From the NCBI GenBank assembly GCA_001770855.1, contig MESE01000081.1, forward strand, positions 1 through 64,000: a DNA stretch of 64,000 nucleotides, read 5' to 3'. The position numbers and the translations under genes were made by a program. Below are positions 18,325-28,321 of the stretch, in pieces. The notes under the pieces are model-generated. The model worked only from the letters and a program-made list of their open reading frames with translations. It did not search any database and was not told the DNA's origin. Source of the DNA: Burkholderiales bacterium RIFCSPLOWO2_02_FULL_57_36. Lineage in GTDB: Bacteria; Pseudomonadota; Gammaproteobacteria; Burkholderiales; Burkholderiaceae_D. The number at the start of each line of letters is the position of its first letter. Position 1 is the stretch's first letter.

Positions 18325-19431
18325 ATGTCGATCCAGTTCGGGCCTGATTATATTCGCGCCATAGCCCCTTACCAGGGCGGAAAACCCATTTCGGAAGTGG
18401 CGCGCGAATTCGGGCTGGATGAGGCGAAAATCATCAAGCTCGCGTCCAATGAAAATCCGCTGGGAATGCCGGAGTCCGCCAGGCAGGCAATGCTGAAGGC
18501 GATGACCGAGATCGGCCGGTATCCCGATTCGAACGGGTTTGAACTGAAAGCCGCGATCAGCGCCAAATACGGCATTCCGTCCGAATGGATCACCCTTGGT
18601 AATGGAAGCAACGACATCCTGGAACTGGCGGCGCACGCTTTGGTGCAGCCGACCCAATCCGTCGTGTATGCGCAATATTCTTTTGCGGTCTATGCATTGG
18701 CAACGCAAGCGGTAGGCGCGCGCGCGATCGTCGTGCCGGCCGAAAATCATGGCCATGACCTGGCGGCGATGGCGCGGGCAATCATGCCCGACACCAAACT
18801 GATTTTCATTGCCAATCCGAATAATCCGACCGGCACCTTTATTCCGGCTGCGGAGATCGAGGCGTTCCTGAAGCTGGTGCCATCCGATATCGTTGTCGTG
18901 CTCGACGAGGCGTACAACGAATTTCTGGCGCCGGAATTTCAGTACGATTCAATCGCCTGGGTCAGGCAGTACCGGAATTTGCTGGTGTCGCGCACCATGT
19001 CCAAGGCTTATGGGCTGGCCGGATTGCGGGTCGGTTTCGGAATTGCGCAGCCGGCACTTACCGATTTGCTCAATCGCATACGCCAGCCGTTCAACGTGAA
19101 TTCACCGGCGCAGGCTGCCGCGATTGCTGCATTGAACGATACGGCATTTCTGCAGAAAAGCGCACAAGTGAATACTGATGGCTACCATCAGTTGACGCAA
19201 GCGTTCAACGCGATGGCTCTCGAGTATGTGCCGTCATTCGGCAACTTCGTGCTGGTCAAGGTTGGCAATGAAGATGACGCAGGTGCGCGAGTAAACCTTG
19301 CATTATTGAAACAGGGAATTATTGTGCGCCCGGTAGGTAACTACGGTTTGCCGCAATGGCTGCGCATATCGATTGGCTTGCCTGAAGAAAATGCAGCATT
19401 TATTCAAGCATTGCGTAAAGTGCTGGTATGA
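18325..19431 (+). CDS. hisC: Histidinol-phosphate aminotransferase
   Basis: A 368-residue class I/II PLP aminotransferase. The start at 18325 gives the usual family N-terminus (MSIQFGPDYIRAIAPYQGGK); an in-frame ATG at 18280 adds an unconserved 15 residues. Family motifs are ASNENPLG, LGNGSNDILEL, NPNNPTGT, VLDEAYNEF and the PLP-lysine region SRTMSKAYGLAGLRVGF. HisC makes histidinol phosphate from imidazole-acetol phosphate. In this aromatic cluster the enzyme (HisC2 type) may also transaminate phenylpyruvate or arogenate precursors; that is inference from context. Confidence 0.95.
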   Translation: MSIQFGPDYIRAIAPYQGGKPISEVAREFGLDEAKIIKLASNENPLGMPESARQAMLKAMTEIGRYPDSNGFELKAAISAKYGIPSEWITLGNGSNDILELAAHALVQPTQSVVYAQYSFAVYALATQAVGARAIVVPAENHGHDLAAMARAIMPDTKLIFIANPNNPTGTFIPAAEIEAFLKLVPSDIVVVLDEAYNEFLAPEFQYDSIAWVRQYRNLLVSRTMSKAYGLAGLRVGFGIAQPALTDLLNRIRQPFNVNSPAQAAAIAALNDTAFLQKSAQVNTDGYHQLTQAFNAMALEYVPSFGNFVLVKVGNEDDAGARVNLALLKQGIIVRPVGNYGLPQWLRISIGLPEENAAFIQALRKVLV

Positions 19432-19478
19432 AATATTGTATTTCCCGAATTCTTAATCAACCTATCTAAGCCTGTTCC

Positions 19479-20378
19479 GTGTTTAAAAAAATCGCGATTT
19501 TCGGTGTCGGGCTGATCGGCGGCTCATTTGCGCTGGCGCTCAGAAAAGCGCGTGCGGTCGAGCAGATCGTCGGCATCGGACGCACTGCGGCTTCCCTTGC
19601 ACGCGCCAGGGAACTCGGCATCATCGACGTGGCGAGTACATCAATAGAATTTTCTTTGCAAGATACCGACCTGGTGTTGATCGCTGCGCCTGTGGCGCAG
19701 ACTGAAGCGATACTGACGGCGATTGCGCCTTACTTGAAGCCAGGAACGGTGGTCACCGACGCGGGCAGCACCAAGACCGATGTGGTTGCCGCGGCACGCA
19801 GGGCGCTGGGCGGAAAGATCGCGCAATTCGTACCGGGCCATCCTATCGCGGGACGCGAATTGAATGGGCCGGATGCCGCAATTGATGACTTGTATGTCGG
19901 CAAAAAAGTAGTGCTTGCAGCCTTGCCTGAAAATACTGATCGTGATATCGCGAAGGTAGTGAATGCGTGGCAGAAATGCGGCGCCGTCATTCATCATCTG
20001 ACGGCCGAAAAACACGATTGCGTATTTGCCGCGGTCAGTCATCTGCCGCATTTGCTGGCCTATGCGCTGGTCGACGATATTGCCAAAAAGCCGCATGCCG
20101 ACTTGCTGTTTCAATATGCAGCCAGCGGCTTCCGCGATTTCACGCGAATTGCCGGCTCTTCGCCGGAAATGTGGCGCGACATTACATTGGCCAATCAAGC
20201 AGCGGTATTGGCTGAGCTGGATTCCTATATGGCGCAATTGTCGCAATTGCGCGGAATGCTTGCAGCGGGGAACGGTCCCGCGATCGAAGAAATTTATTTC
20301 AATGCGCAACACGCGCGGCAAAACTGGATGCGTGCGATAGAAGCCGCTGAAGAGCAAAACAAGCAAGGCGGCGACTGA
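19479..20378 (+). CDS. tyrA: Prephenate dehydrogenase
   Basis: A 299-residue NAD(P)-dependent dehydrogenase for tyrosine synthesis, starting with GTG. The N-terminal Rossmann motif is [18 protein letters not shown]. Further marks are [22 protein letters not shown] with the catalytic His, and [15 protein letters not shown]. There is no fused chorismate mutase and no ACT domain, so it is a monofunctional cyclohexadienyl/prephenate dehydrogenase. Its stop overlaps the aroA start by one base (TGATG), implying translational coupling. Confidence 0.95.
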   Translation: MFKKIAIFGVGLIGGSFALALRKARAVEQIVGIGRTAASLARARELGIIDVASTSIEFSLQDTDLVLIAAPVAQTEAILTAIAPYLKPGTVVTDAGSTKTDVVAAARRALGGKIAQFVPGHPIAGRELNGPDAAIDDLYVGKKVVLAALPENTDRDIAKVVNAWQKCGAVIHHLTAEKHDCVFAAVSHLPHLLAYALVDDIAKKPHADLLFQYAASGFRDFTRIAGSSPEMWRDITLANQAAVLAELDSYMAQLSQLRGMLAAGNGPAIEEIYFNAQHARQNWMRAIEAAEEQNKQGGD

Positions 20379-21703
20379 TGAAACATTACCCACATTTTCT
20401 TTACCTGCAGCCCGCGATGCATGCTCATGGCACGGTGCGTTTGCCCGGCTCCAAAAGCATTTCCAATCGCACGCTGCTGCTCGCCGCACTGGCGGGTGGC
20501 ACAACGCAAATCATGGACTTGCTCGCATCGGACGACACGCATGTGATGCTGATGGCATTGCAAAAGCTGGGCGTCAAATGGGAGCAGGTTGAGGACATGC
20601 AGAACTATATCGTGCATGGCGCGCGGGGCGTTTTCCCGGTGCACCATGCGGACCTGTTCATGGGCAATGCCGGTACCGCGATTCGTCCATTGACCGCGGC
20701 CTTGGCAGTGATGGGCGGAGACTATACGCTGCATGGCGTGTCGCGCATGCATGAGCGGCCGATCGGCGATCTGGTCGATGCACTGAATGCGATCGGCGCG
20801 CGAATTGAATATACCGGTGTCGCGGGATATCCGCCGTTGCATATTCAGCGCGGCAATATTACTGCGCAGCGCATGCAAGTGCGCGGCAACGTGTCAAGCC
20901 AATTCCTGACGGCGCTATTGATGGTCTCACCCTTGATGGCGAAGGCGCATCCGGTCACGATTGAGGTCGTGGGTGATTTGATTTCCAAGCCGTACATTGA
21001 AATAACCTTGAACCTGATGCAGCGTTTCGGTGTCACTGTTGAGCGCGACGGTTGGCAATCGTTCACGATGCAGCCTGGTCAACGGTATGCAAGCCCGAAT
21101 GTTATTCATGTTGAAGGCGACGCTTCGTCCGCATCCTATTTTCTTGCGGCGGGTGCGATCGCCAAGGGACCTGTGCGGGTTGAAGGCGTCGGGCAGGACA
21201 GCATCCAGGGCGATGTGCATTTTGTCGAAGCGTTGCGGCAAATGGGCGCAACCGTCACCATGGGTGAAAATTGGATCGAGGCAAAATCGAATGGTGTGTT
21301 GAAAGCAATCGATGCCGATTTCAATCATATCCCTGATGCGGCAATGACCATTGCCGTGGCGGCGCTGTATGCGGATGGCCCGAGTATGCTGCGCAATATA
21401 GCGAGCTGGCGTGTCAAGGAGACAGACCGGATCGCGGCAATGGCAACCGAATTGCGAAAACTCGGTGCCGTCGTCGAGGAAGGCGCCGACTATCTGCGAG
21501 TGACGCCGCCGGCGCAGATACAGGCCGCCTCCATCGATACTTACGACGATCACCGGATGGCGATGTGTTTTTCACTCGCATCGCTTGACGGCGCCGGTCT
21601 TAGGGGCAACAAGATTCGGATCAACGATCCGCAATGCGTCGCCAAGACCTTTCCGGATTATTTCGATGCCTTTGCGAAAATTACGCAAGGCGATCTGTTC
21701 TGA
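20378..21703 (+). CDS. aroA: 3-phosphoshikimate 1-carboxyvinyltransferase (EPSP synthase)
   Basis: A 441-residue EPSP synthase joining shikimate-3-phosphate and phosphoenolpyruvate in the shikimate pathway. Motifs: [20 protein letters not shown] at the N-terminus, [17 protein letters not shown] (the class I GNAGTA motif), [10 protein letters not shown], and [15 protein letters not shown] near the C-terminus. Length is normal. It is coupled to tyrA and lies 109 bases before cmk; the aroA-cmk-rpsA order is widespread in proteobacteria. Confidence 0.97.
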   Translation: MKHYPHFLYLQPAMHAHGTVRLPGSKSISNRTLLLAALAGGTTQIMDLLASDDTHVMLMALQKLGVKWEQVEDMQNYIVHGARGVFPVHHADLFMGNAGTAIRPLTAALAVMGGDYTLHGVSRMHERPIGDLVDALNAIGARIEYTGVAGYPPLHIQRGNITAQRMQVRGNVSSQFLTALLMVSPLMAKAHPVTIEVVGDLISKPYIEITLNLMQRFGVTVERDGWQSFTMQPGQRYASPNVIHVEGDASSASYFLAAGAIAKGPVRVEGVGQDSIQGDVHFVEALRQMGATVTMGENWIEAKSNGVLKAIDADFNHIPDAAMTIAVAALYADGPSMLRNIASWRVKETDRIAAMATELRKLGAVVEEGADYLRVTPPAQIQAASIDTYDDHRMAMCFSLASLDGAGLRGNKIRINDPQCVAKTFPDYFDAFAKITQGDLF

Positions 21704-21812
21704 GCACAATCCCGCATTCCGAATCTATACTTGTTCGTTTAACGTCTGACTTGCTTGTCATTCAATTGGAGCGGACAGGTATCTTGCCCCTTTTCCACAC
21801 ATTATTCTTACC

Positions 21813-22481
21813 ATGACATCATCCGATATTCCCGTGATTGCAATTGACGGTCCTACCGCGTCCGGCAAAGGCACCGTTGCGCAACGGGTTGCGAAAACGC
21901 TTGGGTTTCACTATCTGGACTCCGGAGCCTTGTATCGGCTGGTCGCCTTGTCCGCATTGCGGCGAAATACACCCTTGTCCGATGAGGATGCGCTTGCCGA
22001 CTTGGCCGGTAAGCTTCCGTGCACTTTCGACGGTGAAAAAATATTGCTTGCCGAAGAAGATGTAAGCAATGCCTTGCGTGCCGAAGAAGTCGGCAATGCA
22101 GCATCCCGGATCGCGGCCTTGCCGACGGTAAGACAGGCATTATCCGAATTGCAATTGCGGTTTCGTAAGCTGCCTGGTCTGGTGGCTGACGGCAGGGACA
22201 TGGGGACCGTTATTTTTCCGCAAGCCGACTTGAAAGTATTCCTCACTGCAAGTGTCGCGGCGCGTGCGCAAAGACGTTATAAGCAATTGATTGAGAAGGG
22301 TTTTTCTGCTAATATGCACGACCTTCTGAAGGATTTGGCCGAGCGTGATGCGCGAGATGTTAACCGGGCAGTTGCGCCGCTCAAGCCCGCGGAAGATGCA
22401 TATTTGCTGGATACGTCGGACATGACTGCCGACCAGGCGGTCGAACAAGTCCTGCAGTGGTATGCCGCTTTAAAAAAGTAG
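21813..22481 (+). CDS. cmk: Cytidylate kinase
   Basis: A 222-residue CMP/dCMP kinase. The P-loop is [17 protein letters not shown]; the substrate region has YLDSGALYR, the NMP-binding stretch ends in [14 protein letters not shown], and the lid carries [13 protein letters not shown] and [14 protein letters not shown]. It makes CDP and dCDP for nucleic acid synthesis. The unit aroA-cmk-rpsA is conserved and rpsA follows after 120 bases. Confidence 0.96.
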   Translation: MTSSDIPVIAIDGPTASGKGTVAQRVAKTLGFHYLDSGALYRLVALSALRRNTPLSDEDALADLAGKLPCTFDGEKILLAEEDVSNALRAEEVGNAASRIAALPTVRQALSELQLRFRKLPGLVADGRDMGTVIFPQADLKVFLTASVAARAQRRYKQLIEKGFSANMHDLLKDLAERDARDVNRAVAPLKPAEDAYLLDTSDMTADQAVEQVLQWYAALKK

Positions 22482-22601
22482 TGTGAATTTTGCAGTCCCA
22501 TTGGTGCCCGACCGGACGCAAGGTCATGTCGGGTGTTGATAAACCCTAACCCAATATTTGGCGCAAACCCGCGACCAGAATTGGCTAACCTGTTCAAACT
22601 T

Positions 22602-24317
22602 ATGTCAACTGTTGCTACCTCCCCTGAATCTGCTCCTGGTATGGAAAGTTTTGCCGCACTGTTTGAGGAATCGCTGTCGCGTCAAGACATGCGATCCGGC
22701 GAAGTTATTTCCGCTGAAGTCGTCCGCCTCGACCACAATTTCGTGATCGTCAACGCAGGACTCAAGTCCGAAGCGTTCATACCGATCGAAGAATTCAAGA
22801 ATGACAATGGTGAACTCGAAGTCACCGTCGGAGATTTTATTTCCGTTGCAATCGAGTCTTTGGAAAACGGTTTTGGCGATACGATTCTGTCGCGCGACAA
22901 AGCCAAACGTCTGGCCTCGTGGCTCTCGCTTGAAAAAGCGATGGAGTCCGGCGAGATTGTTATCGGTACCGTCAACGGTAAAGTAAAAGGCGGATTGACC
23001 GTCCTGACCAACGGTATTCGCGCGTTCCTTCCCGGTTCGCTGGTCGATACCCGTCCGGTCAAGGACACCACGCCGTTCGAAGGCAAGACACTCGAATTCA
23101 AGGTCATCAAGCTGGATCGCAAGCGCAACAACGTGGTGCTGTCGCGCCGTGCTGTCATCGAAGCATCGATGGGCGAAGAGCGTCAGAAGCTGATGGAAAC
23201 CCTGAAAGAAGGCACCGTCGTCACCGGCGTGGTCAAGAACATCACCGACTACGGCGCATTCGTCGACCTCGGCGGCATCGATGGCTTGCTGCACATCACC
23301 GATCTCGCATGGCGTCGTGTGCGTCATCCTTCGGAAGTGCTCACCGTCGGCCAGGAAATCACTGCCAAGGTCCTCAAGTACGATCAAGAGAAAAATCGCG
23401 TTTCGCTGGGCGTCAAGCAGTTGGGCGACGATCCATGGACCGGTCTGTCCCGTCGTTATCCGCAGGGCACCCGTTTGTTCGGCAAGGTTACCAACCTGAC
23501 CGACTACGGCGCATTCGTGGAAGTCGAGCAAGGTATCGAAGGCCTGGTTCACGTGTCCGAGATGGACTGGACCAACAAGAACGTGGCGCCGAACAAAGTT
23601 GTCCAGCTGGGCGATGAAGTTGAAGTCATGGTGTTGGAGATCGACGAAGAGCGTCGCCGCATCAGTCTCGGCATGAAGCAGTGCAAAGCCAATCCATGGG
23701 ATGACTTTGCTCTCACGCACAAGAAGGGCGACAAGGTCAGCGGCGCAATCAAGTCGATCACCGACTTTGGTGTGTTCATTGGCTTGGCCGGCAATATCGA
23801 CGGCCTGGTTCACTTGTCCGACCTGTCCTGGACCGAGACCGGTGAAGAAGCTGTTCGCCGTTTCAAGAAAGGCGATGAGCTGGAAGCCGTTGTTTTGGCA
23901 ATCGATGTCGAGCGCGAGCGTGTTTCGCTGGGCGTCAAGCAACTGGAAGGCGACCCGTTCAACAATTTCGCGGCAATGAACGACAAGGGTTCGCTGGTTA
24001 CCGGTACGGTGAAATCGGTCGAGCCGAAAGGCGCAGTGATCCAGTTGTCGGAAGAAGTCGAAGGCTACCTGCGTGCTTCGGAAATCTCGCGTGATCGCGT
24101 TGAAGATGCCGGAACCCATCTGAAAGTGGGCGACAAGGTCGAAGCGATGGTTCTCAACATCGATCGCAAGGCGCGCGGCATTCAATTGTCCATCAAGGCA
24201 AAGGATTCGGTCGAGACCCAGGAAGCCATGCAAAAGATGTCTTCGGACTCCAATGCCGCTTCCGGTACCACCAGCCTGGGTGCGTTGTTGAAAGCAAAGC
24301 TCGACAACAAGAGCTAA
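22602..24317 (+). CDS. rpsA: 30S ribosomal protein S1
   Basis: A 571-residue S1 protein with six S1 RNA-binding repeats, which brings mRNA to the 30S subunit. The ATG at 22602 gives the standard N-terminus ([10 protein letters not shown], then [15 protein letters not shown]); a frame-open ATG at 22533 would add 23 unconserved residues. Repeats are visible as [40 protein letters not shown] and [20 protein letters not shown]. No good Shine-Dalgarno precedes the start, which is typical for rpsA, where S1 autoregulates translation of its own leader. ihfB follows after 15 bases. Confidence 0.97.
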   Translation: MSTVATSPESAPGMESFAALFEESLSRQDMRSGEVISAEVVRLDHNFVIVNAGLKSEAFIPIEEFKNDNGELEVTVGDFISVAIESLENGFGDTILSRDKAKRLASWLSLEKAMESGEIVIGTVNGKVKGGLTVLTNGIRAFLPGSLVDTRPVKDTTPFEGKTLEFKVIKLDRKRNNVVLSRRAVIEASMGEERQKLMETLKEGTVVTGVVKNITDYGAFVDLGGIDGLLHITDLAWRRVRHPSEVLTVGQEITAKVLKYDQEKNRVSLGVKQLGDDPWTGLSRRYPQGTRLFGKVTNLTDYGAFVEVEQGIEGLVHVSEMDWTNKNVAPNKVVQLGDEVEVMVLEIDEERRRISLGMKQCKANPWDDFALTHKKGDKVSGAIKSITDFGVFIGLAGNIDGLVHLSDLSWTETGEEAVRRFKKGDELEAVVLAIDVERERVSLGVKQLEGDPFNNFAAMNDKGSLVTGTVKSVEPKGAVIQLSEEVEGYLRASEISRDRVEDAGTHLKVGDKVEAMVLNIDRKARGIQLSIKAKDSVETQEAMQKMSSDSNAASGTTSLGALLKAKLDNKS

Positions 24318-24332
24318 GCGCCAAGTACGTAC

Positions 24333-24638
24333 ATGACAAAGTCGGAATTGATTGCCCGTTTGGCTGAGCGTTATCCGCAGCTGGTTGCAAAGGATGCGGA
24401 TTATGCGGTCAAAACCATTCTCGATGCGATGGCGGATGCTTTGGCAACCGGCCAGCGCATCGAGATTCGGGGCTTCGGCAGTTTTGCGCTGAATAGCCGG
24501 CCGCCGCGTATCGGGCGTAATCCGAAGTCGGGTGACAAGGTGATGGTGCCTGAAAAGCGGGTACCTCATTTCAAGCCAGGCAAGGAATTGCGTGAACGGG
24601 TGGACGCCATGGTCGGGCAACCGATCAAGGAAGACTGA
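24333..24638 (+). CDS. ihfB: Integration host factor beta subunit
   Basis: A 101-residue DNA-bending protein of the HU/IHF family. It begins [20 protein letters not shown] and carries the DNA-binding arm [15 protein letters not shown] with the intercalating Pro, preceded by [10 protein letters not shown]. It pairs with IHF-alpha to bend DNA in recombination, replication and sigma-54 promoters. Its position right after rpsA is conserved in proteobacteria. It is followed by a hairpin terminator. Confidence 0.96.
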   Translation: MTKSELIARLAERYPQLVAKDADYAVKTILDAMADALATGQRIEIRGFGSFALNSRPPRIGRNPKSGDKVMVPEKRVPHFKPGKELRERVDAMVGQPIKED

Positions 24639-24658
24639 GTCGTTTGCAGTGAAATAAG

Positions 24659-24686
24659 AACGGCATCTTCGGATGCCGTTTTTTTT
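24659..24686 (+). terminator. Rho-independent terminator after ihfB
   Basis: Stem CGGCATC / GATGCCG (24661-24667 and 24672-24678), extended by flanking AA/TT, with a TTCG tetraloop and then a run of eight T. It ends the rpsA-ihfB transcript and isolates lapAB. Confidence 0.92.
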
Positions 24687-24826
24687 AGTTTCGGCCGCTG
24701 CTGCGGCTGCTTAACTTGCTGCGCAAGTTAGCCTTCACTGAACTTTCGTTTCACGTACAATTTCGATTGTTTTCAGTATCGTTCGACCATGCCTGGACCA
24801 GCAAGGCACCATAAGGAATCGGCACC

Positions 24827-25141
24827 ATGAAGATCATATTCAGAATTGTTGCAGCCATTTTGTTCGTCATTTTTTTCGGCTTCGCGCTAAAGAACACACA
24901 GGAAGTCGCGCTGCAGTTCTTTTTGGGTTATGAGATCCGTGGACCATTGGTTCTTCTGTTGCTCGGATTTTTCGCAGCCGGTGCGGCCCTGGGTGTCCTG
25001 GCAATGACGCCGACCGTTTTGCGTTACCACCGTGACGTATCGAAACACAAGAAGACCATCGTCGTACTGCAAAAAGACAGCGAGGCGCAGCAACTTGCCC
25101 GCATGCAGCCGCCGCAACCGGATAGCGTTGTCAACCCCTGA
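24827..25141 (+). CDS. lapA: Lipopolysaccharide assembly protein A (DUF1049)
   Basis: A 104-residue inner-membrane protein of the LapA/DUF1049 family with two predicted membrane helices (residues ~4-22 and ~40-62: PLVLLLLGFFAAGAALGVLA). A basic cytoplasmic tail ends in a Gln/Pro-rich stretch. LapA works with LapB to control LpxC turnover by FtsH and so lipopolysaccharide output. AAGGA before the ATG is a fair ribosome binding site. lapB follows after 47 bases and the pair is probably one operon. Confidence 0.9.
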   Translation: MKIIFRIVAAILFVIFFGFALKNTQEVALQFFLGYEIRGPLVLLLLGFFAAGAALGVLAMTPTVLRYHRDVSKHKKTIVVLQKDSEAQQLARMQPPQPDSVVNP

Positions 25142-25188
25142 TTGCGACTATCTTGCCGCGTCGCGATTAATCTATAAAAAAGCCCCGC

Positions 25189-26364
25189 ATGGAATTTGAA
25201 ACCTGGTGGTTGCTTGGCATCCCGATATTTTTCAGCCTCGGATGGATTGCCGCGCGTGTCGATATCAAGCAACTCATTTCCGAATCGCGCAGTCTGCCCA
25301 GCAGTTATTTCAAAGGCTTGAATTTTTTATTGAACGAGCAACCCGATAAGGCAATCGACGCTTTTATCGAGGTAGTAAAGCTTGATCCCGAAACGGTCGA
25401 GTTGCATTTCGCGCTGGGAAATCTGTTTCGTCGGCGCGGTGAAACGGAGCGGGCGATCCGGATTCACCAGAATCTGCTGGCACGTCCGGATATGCCCCTG
25501 GAGTACCAGATCCATGCGCAGTATGAGTTGGGCCAGGACTACTTGAAGGCCGGACTGCTTGACCGTGCAGAAGAGGCATTCAACAAGCTGGTAGATACCC
25601 CGCACAGCGCTCAGGCGCGCAGAGCGCTTCTGGAAATCTATCAGCGCGAAAAAGAATGGACACGTGCGATCGAGGCGGCAAAAGCATTGCAGGAGTCCGG
25701 CGCCGGCAGCCGCCAAAAGGAAATAGCGCAGTTTTATTGCGAACTGGCGCAGGACGAACTGGTTCACACGCATCCCGATGCGGCAATGGACATGCTGGAG
25801 AAGGCCCTGGCTGCCGATCGCAAGAACGTCCGCGCCACCATGTTGATGGGCGATGCCTACCTGGCCAAGGGTGATACGGAAACCGCCTTGCTGACATGGC
25901 GCAGAGTGGAGCATCAGAGTGTTCCGCACGTTGCGTTGGTTGCGCAGCGGCTCATGGACGGTTATCGGACCGTAGGGCGTCCGCAGGAAGGCGCAAATTT
26001 GTTGAGGAGCTATCTGGCTGACGCATCTTCCATCGATTTGATCGAGGTGGTGTTCAAGGCGACGCTTGAACTGAATGGTGTCGAAGCGGCGAACCAGCTG
26101 GTGAGCGATGAGCTGCGTCGCACGCCGACTTTATTGGGGCTGGATAAATTGCTTGAGGCGCGCCTGTTGAATGCGATGCCTGAAGTCCGGCCGGAATTAT
26201 CCCTGGTGAAGAATCTCGTGCATGGCTACGCGCAAAAGCTGGCGCGTTATCAGTGTGGCCATTGCGGATTCAAGGCACGGCAGTTTTATTGGCAGTGTCC
26301 TGGTTGCAGCCAATGGGAAACCTATCCGCCACGGCGTACCGAAGAGCTCAATGTAATGAATTAA
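25189..26364 (+). CDS. lapB: Lipopolysaccharide assembly protein B
   Basis: A 391-residue LapB (YciM). An N-terminal membrane anchor (residues ~6-22) is followed by tetratricopeptide repeats (FKGLNFLLNEQPDKAIDAF, then further TPR units) and a C-terminal rubredoxin-type zinc site, CGHCGF and CPGCSQW. It is the adaptor that hands LpxC to FtsH and balances lipopolysaccharide with phospholipid. Length matches the E. coli protein. In several relatives rfaE/hldE or a nucleotide-sugar dehydrogenase gene follows; here the ComEA-like gene comes next. Confidence 0.94.
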   Translation: MEFETWWLLGIPIFFSLGWIAARVDIKQLISESRSLPSSYFKGLNFLLNEQPDKAIDAFIEVVKLDPETVELHFALGNLFRRRGETERAIRIHQNLLARPDMPLEYQIHAQYELGQDYLKAGLLDRAEEAFNKLVDTPHSAQARRALLEIYQREKEWTRAIEAAKALQESGAGSRQKEIAQFYCELAQDELVHTHPDAAMDMLEKALAADRKNVRATMLMGDAYLAKGDTETALLTWRRVEHQSVPHVALVAQRLMDGYRTVGRPQEGANLLRSYLADASSIDLIEVVFKATLELNGVEAANQLVSDELRRTPTLLGLDKLLEARLLNAMPEVRPELSLVKNLVHGYAQKLARYQCGHCGFKARQFYWQCPGCSQWETYPPRRTEELNVMN

Positions 26365-26524
26365 GACCTTGACCGATACGCAATACGGCGTGGACCTGAC
26401 CATGCCGTATTGCAAATAATTTGCCTGACGCCTGAAAAATGTTGTATAAATGCCAAGTCTTCCGAGAGCATACTTCATGTTCTGGGTTGACATGTCCACA
26501 CAAACTTATCGGAGAGATACTGAA

Positions 26525-26917
26525 ATGTTTAAACGACTAATATCAGGTATTGCTGTTTTTGTTGCGACCATCGGCTTTGCTTTTGCTCAGGTCGATGTCA
26601 ACAAAGCGGACCAGGCGGCGCTTGACGGCATTAAAGGCATCGGTCCCAAGACTTCCAAAGCGATTTTGGATGAACGTAAAAAAGGCGGCGACTTCAAGAG
26701 CTGGGATGATTTTGAAAATCGCGTGAAAGGCATCGGCGGGAAAAGTTCGGCAAAACTTTCGCAGGCCGGTTTGACGGTAAGCGGTCAAGCAAAACCGGAT
26801 GCGCCGGCTGCGGCATCGAAGGTCGCTAAAAAAGACGCCAAGCTTGAAGCAAAGAGCGCTAAAGCAGATTCGAAGAGCGACGCAAAGAGCGATACCAAAG
26901 CTCCAAAAAAGATGTGA
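26525..26917 (+). CDS. ComEA-like helix-hairpin-helix DNA-binding protein, C-terminus frameshifted
   Basis: A 130-residue exported HhH protein. The ATG at 26525 follows GGAGAG and opens onto a signal peptide (MFKRLISGIAVFVATIGFAF, then AQ). The HhH core is VDVNKADQAALDGIKGIG, PKTSKAIL and VKGIGGKSSAKL; such proteins bind DNA, in competence or otherwise. The tail is Lys/Ala/Asp-rich. The frame ends at TGA 26915-26917 after a run of six A. With one more A the tail would continue DVKKEEAKK to a TAA at 26938-26940, just before the terminator, so a one-base deletion is likely (real or sequencing). The core domain is unaffected. Confidence 0.85.
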   Translation: MFKRLISGIAVFVATIGFAFAQVDVNKADQAALDGIKGIGPKTSKAILDERKKGGDFKSWDDFENRVKGIGGKSSAKLSQAGLTVSGQAKPDAPAAASKVAKKDAKLEAKSAKADSKSDAKSDTKAPKKM

Positions 26918-26961
26918 AGAAAGAAGAAGCAAAGAAATAAAGAATCATGTTGCTGAATTCA

Positions 26962-26990
26962 AACCCCACGGTCCAGATCGTGGGGTTTTT
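26962..26990 (+). terminator. Rho-independent terminator after the ComEA-like gene
   Basis: Stem AACCCCACG / CGTGGGGTT (26962-26970 and 26979-26987), 8-base loop, T run to 26990. It begins 21 bases after the TAA at 26938-26940 of the unshifted frame, which supports that frame as the original end. Confidence 0.9.
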
Positions 26991-27074
26991 CATATGAGCC
27001 GTCATGCAGATCTTATACATGCCACGGCGTCTACGATTAAAATGGTGTTTTTAGCGCATCACCTTGAAGACACC

Positions 27075-27977
27075 ATGCCTTATCAAACTATTGAAGATAC
27101 AGTTGGAAATACGCCGCTGGTACAGCTTAAGCGGATCCCGGGCGACGATGCGGTGCGCCGCAATAATGTCATTCTCGGCAAGATGGAAGGCAACAATCCG
27201 GCCGGATCGGTAAAGGATCGGCCGGCGCTGGCCATGGTGAAAGGCGCCGAAGAACGCGGCCGGATCAAGCCCGGGGATACGCTGATCGAGGCGACCAGCG
27301 GCAATACCGGCATTGCACTCGCAATGGCGGCCTCCATGCGGGGTTACAAAATGATCCTGCTGATGCCTGAAAACCTGAGCCTGGAACGGCGCCAGAGCAT
27401 GACGGCGTATGGCGCGCAAATTATCTTAACGCCAAAAAACGGCGGGATGGAGTACGCACGGGATCTGGCCGAGCAAATGCAAAAGGAAGGGCAGGGCATT
27501 ATTCTCGATCAATTTGCCAATCCGGATAATCCGCGATCGCACTACGAGTCGACCGGCCCCGAAATATGGCGTGATACCGATGGCCGGATTACCCACTTTG
27601 TGAGCGCGATGGGTACCACTGGCACCATCATGGGGGTATCGCAATACCTGAAAGAACAAAATCCGAAGGTGCGAATTGTCGGAGCGCAGCCGGAAGAGGG
27701 TTCGCAGATTCCGGGAATCAGGAAGTGGCCTGAAGAATATCTGCCGAAAATCTATGACAAATCAAGAGTGGACCAGATTGAACAGGTAAGCCAAGCAGCA
27801 TCAGAGCATATGGCGCGGCGATTGGCCGCGGAGGAAGGAATATTTTGCGGCATTTCCGCCGCAGGCGCGTGTGAAGTCGCTTTGCGCATTTCTCAAACCA
27901 CTGAGAACGCAACCATCGTTTTTATCGTATGCGATCGTGGGGACCGCTACTTGTCCACAGGGGTCTTCCCTGCCTGA
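27075..27977 (+). CDS. cysM: Cysteine synthase B
   Basis: A 300-residue PLP enzyme that makes cysteine (or S-sulfocysteine) from O-acetylserine. The ATG at 27075 gives the standard N-terminus MPYQTIEDTVGNTPLVQLKR; the longer open frame upstream covers the terminator and is not coding. The PLP lysine is Lys47 in NPAGSVKDRP; TSGNTGIALAMAA holds the phosphate-binding loop, and GTTGTIMGVSQYL follows. Length and the CysM-like EGSQIPGIRKWPEEYLPKIY region favour CysM over CysK. A hairpin overlaps its stop codon. Confidence 0.94.
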   Translation: MPYQTIEDTVGNTPLVQLKRIPGDDAVRRNNVILGKMEGNNPAGSVKDRPALAMVKGAEERGRIKPGDTLIEATSGNTGIALAMAASMRGYKMILLMPENLSLERRQSMTAYGAQIILTPKNGGMEYARDLAEQMQKEGQGIILDQFANPDNPRSHYESTGPEIWRDTDGRITHFVSAMGTTGTIMGVSQYLKEQNPKVRIVGAQPEEGSQIPGIRKWPEEYLPKIYDKSRVDQIEQVSQAASEHMARRLAAEEGIFCGISAAGACEVALRISQTTENATIVFIVCDRGDRYLSTGVFPA

Positions 27978-27987
27978 TCGCAGGGAA
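27966..27987. terminator. Hairpin between convergent cysM and Xre-like genes
   Basis: Perfect 8-bp inverted repeat TTCCCTGC / GCAGGGAA with a 6-base loop. It spans the cysM stop codon and lies 4 bases short of the convergent gene end. There is no T run, so termination is possible but not certain. Confidence 0.4.
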
Positions 27988-27991
27988 GGGA

Positions 27992-28321
27992 TTACTGCTG
28001 CTGGTCCGAGTCCGCTTCTTTCGGCTTGAATTGCTTGTCGCTGATACGGAATTTGTCACGGCGATCACCCATCAGGATACGCAAATCGCGAATGCTCAGA
28101 TCACTTACCTCGTGCATCCGAATCAACAACGACGCACCCACAGGCAGCCTGCGATGACGGATTTTACTGATCACCGGCGGCGCCACTTCAAGCGCACGGG
28201 ACAAGGCTGCATCATTTTTCAAATGCAGCTTCTCAATCAACGAATCCAGCAAGTTGTTTGGATCATATGCAACTTGATCGGCCAGTCGGTTACTGCTCGT
28301 ATTCTCTAGCTGAGTAGTCAT
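27992..28321 (-). CDS. Small Xre/Cro-like DNA-binding regulator
   Basis: A 109-residue protein starting at the ATG 28321 (a 9th-codon ATG; the longer frame from 28345 is possible). The core LIEKLHLKNDAALSRALEVA, PPVISKIRHRRLPVGASLLI fits a helix-turn-helix of the lambda-repressor/Xre type, with the recognition helix around PPVISKIRHRRLPV. The C-terminal 35 residues are charged and Gln-rich. It is alone on the minus strand. A perfect TGTTGTA/TACAACA repeat just upstream could be its operator. The regulon is unknown. Confidence 0.75.
   Translation of the reverse strand: MTTQLENTSSNRLADQVAYDPNNLLDSLIEKLHLKNDAALSRALEVAPPVISKIRHRRLPVGASLLIRMHEVSDLSIRDLRILMGDRRDKFRISDKQFKPKEADSDQQQ

Noticed and set aside
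22605-24620. 671-residue open frame on the minus strand
   Set aside because: Antisense to rpsA and ihfB, both certain genes in the other strand.
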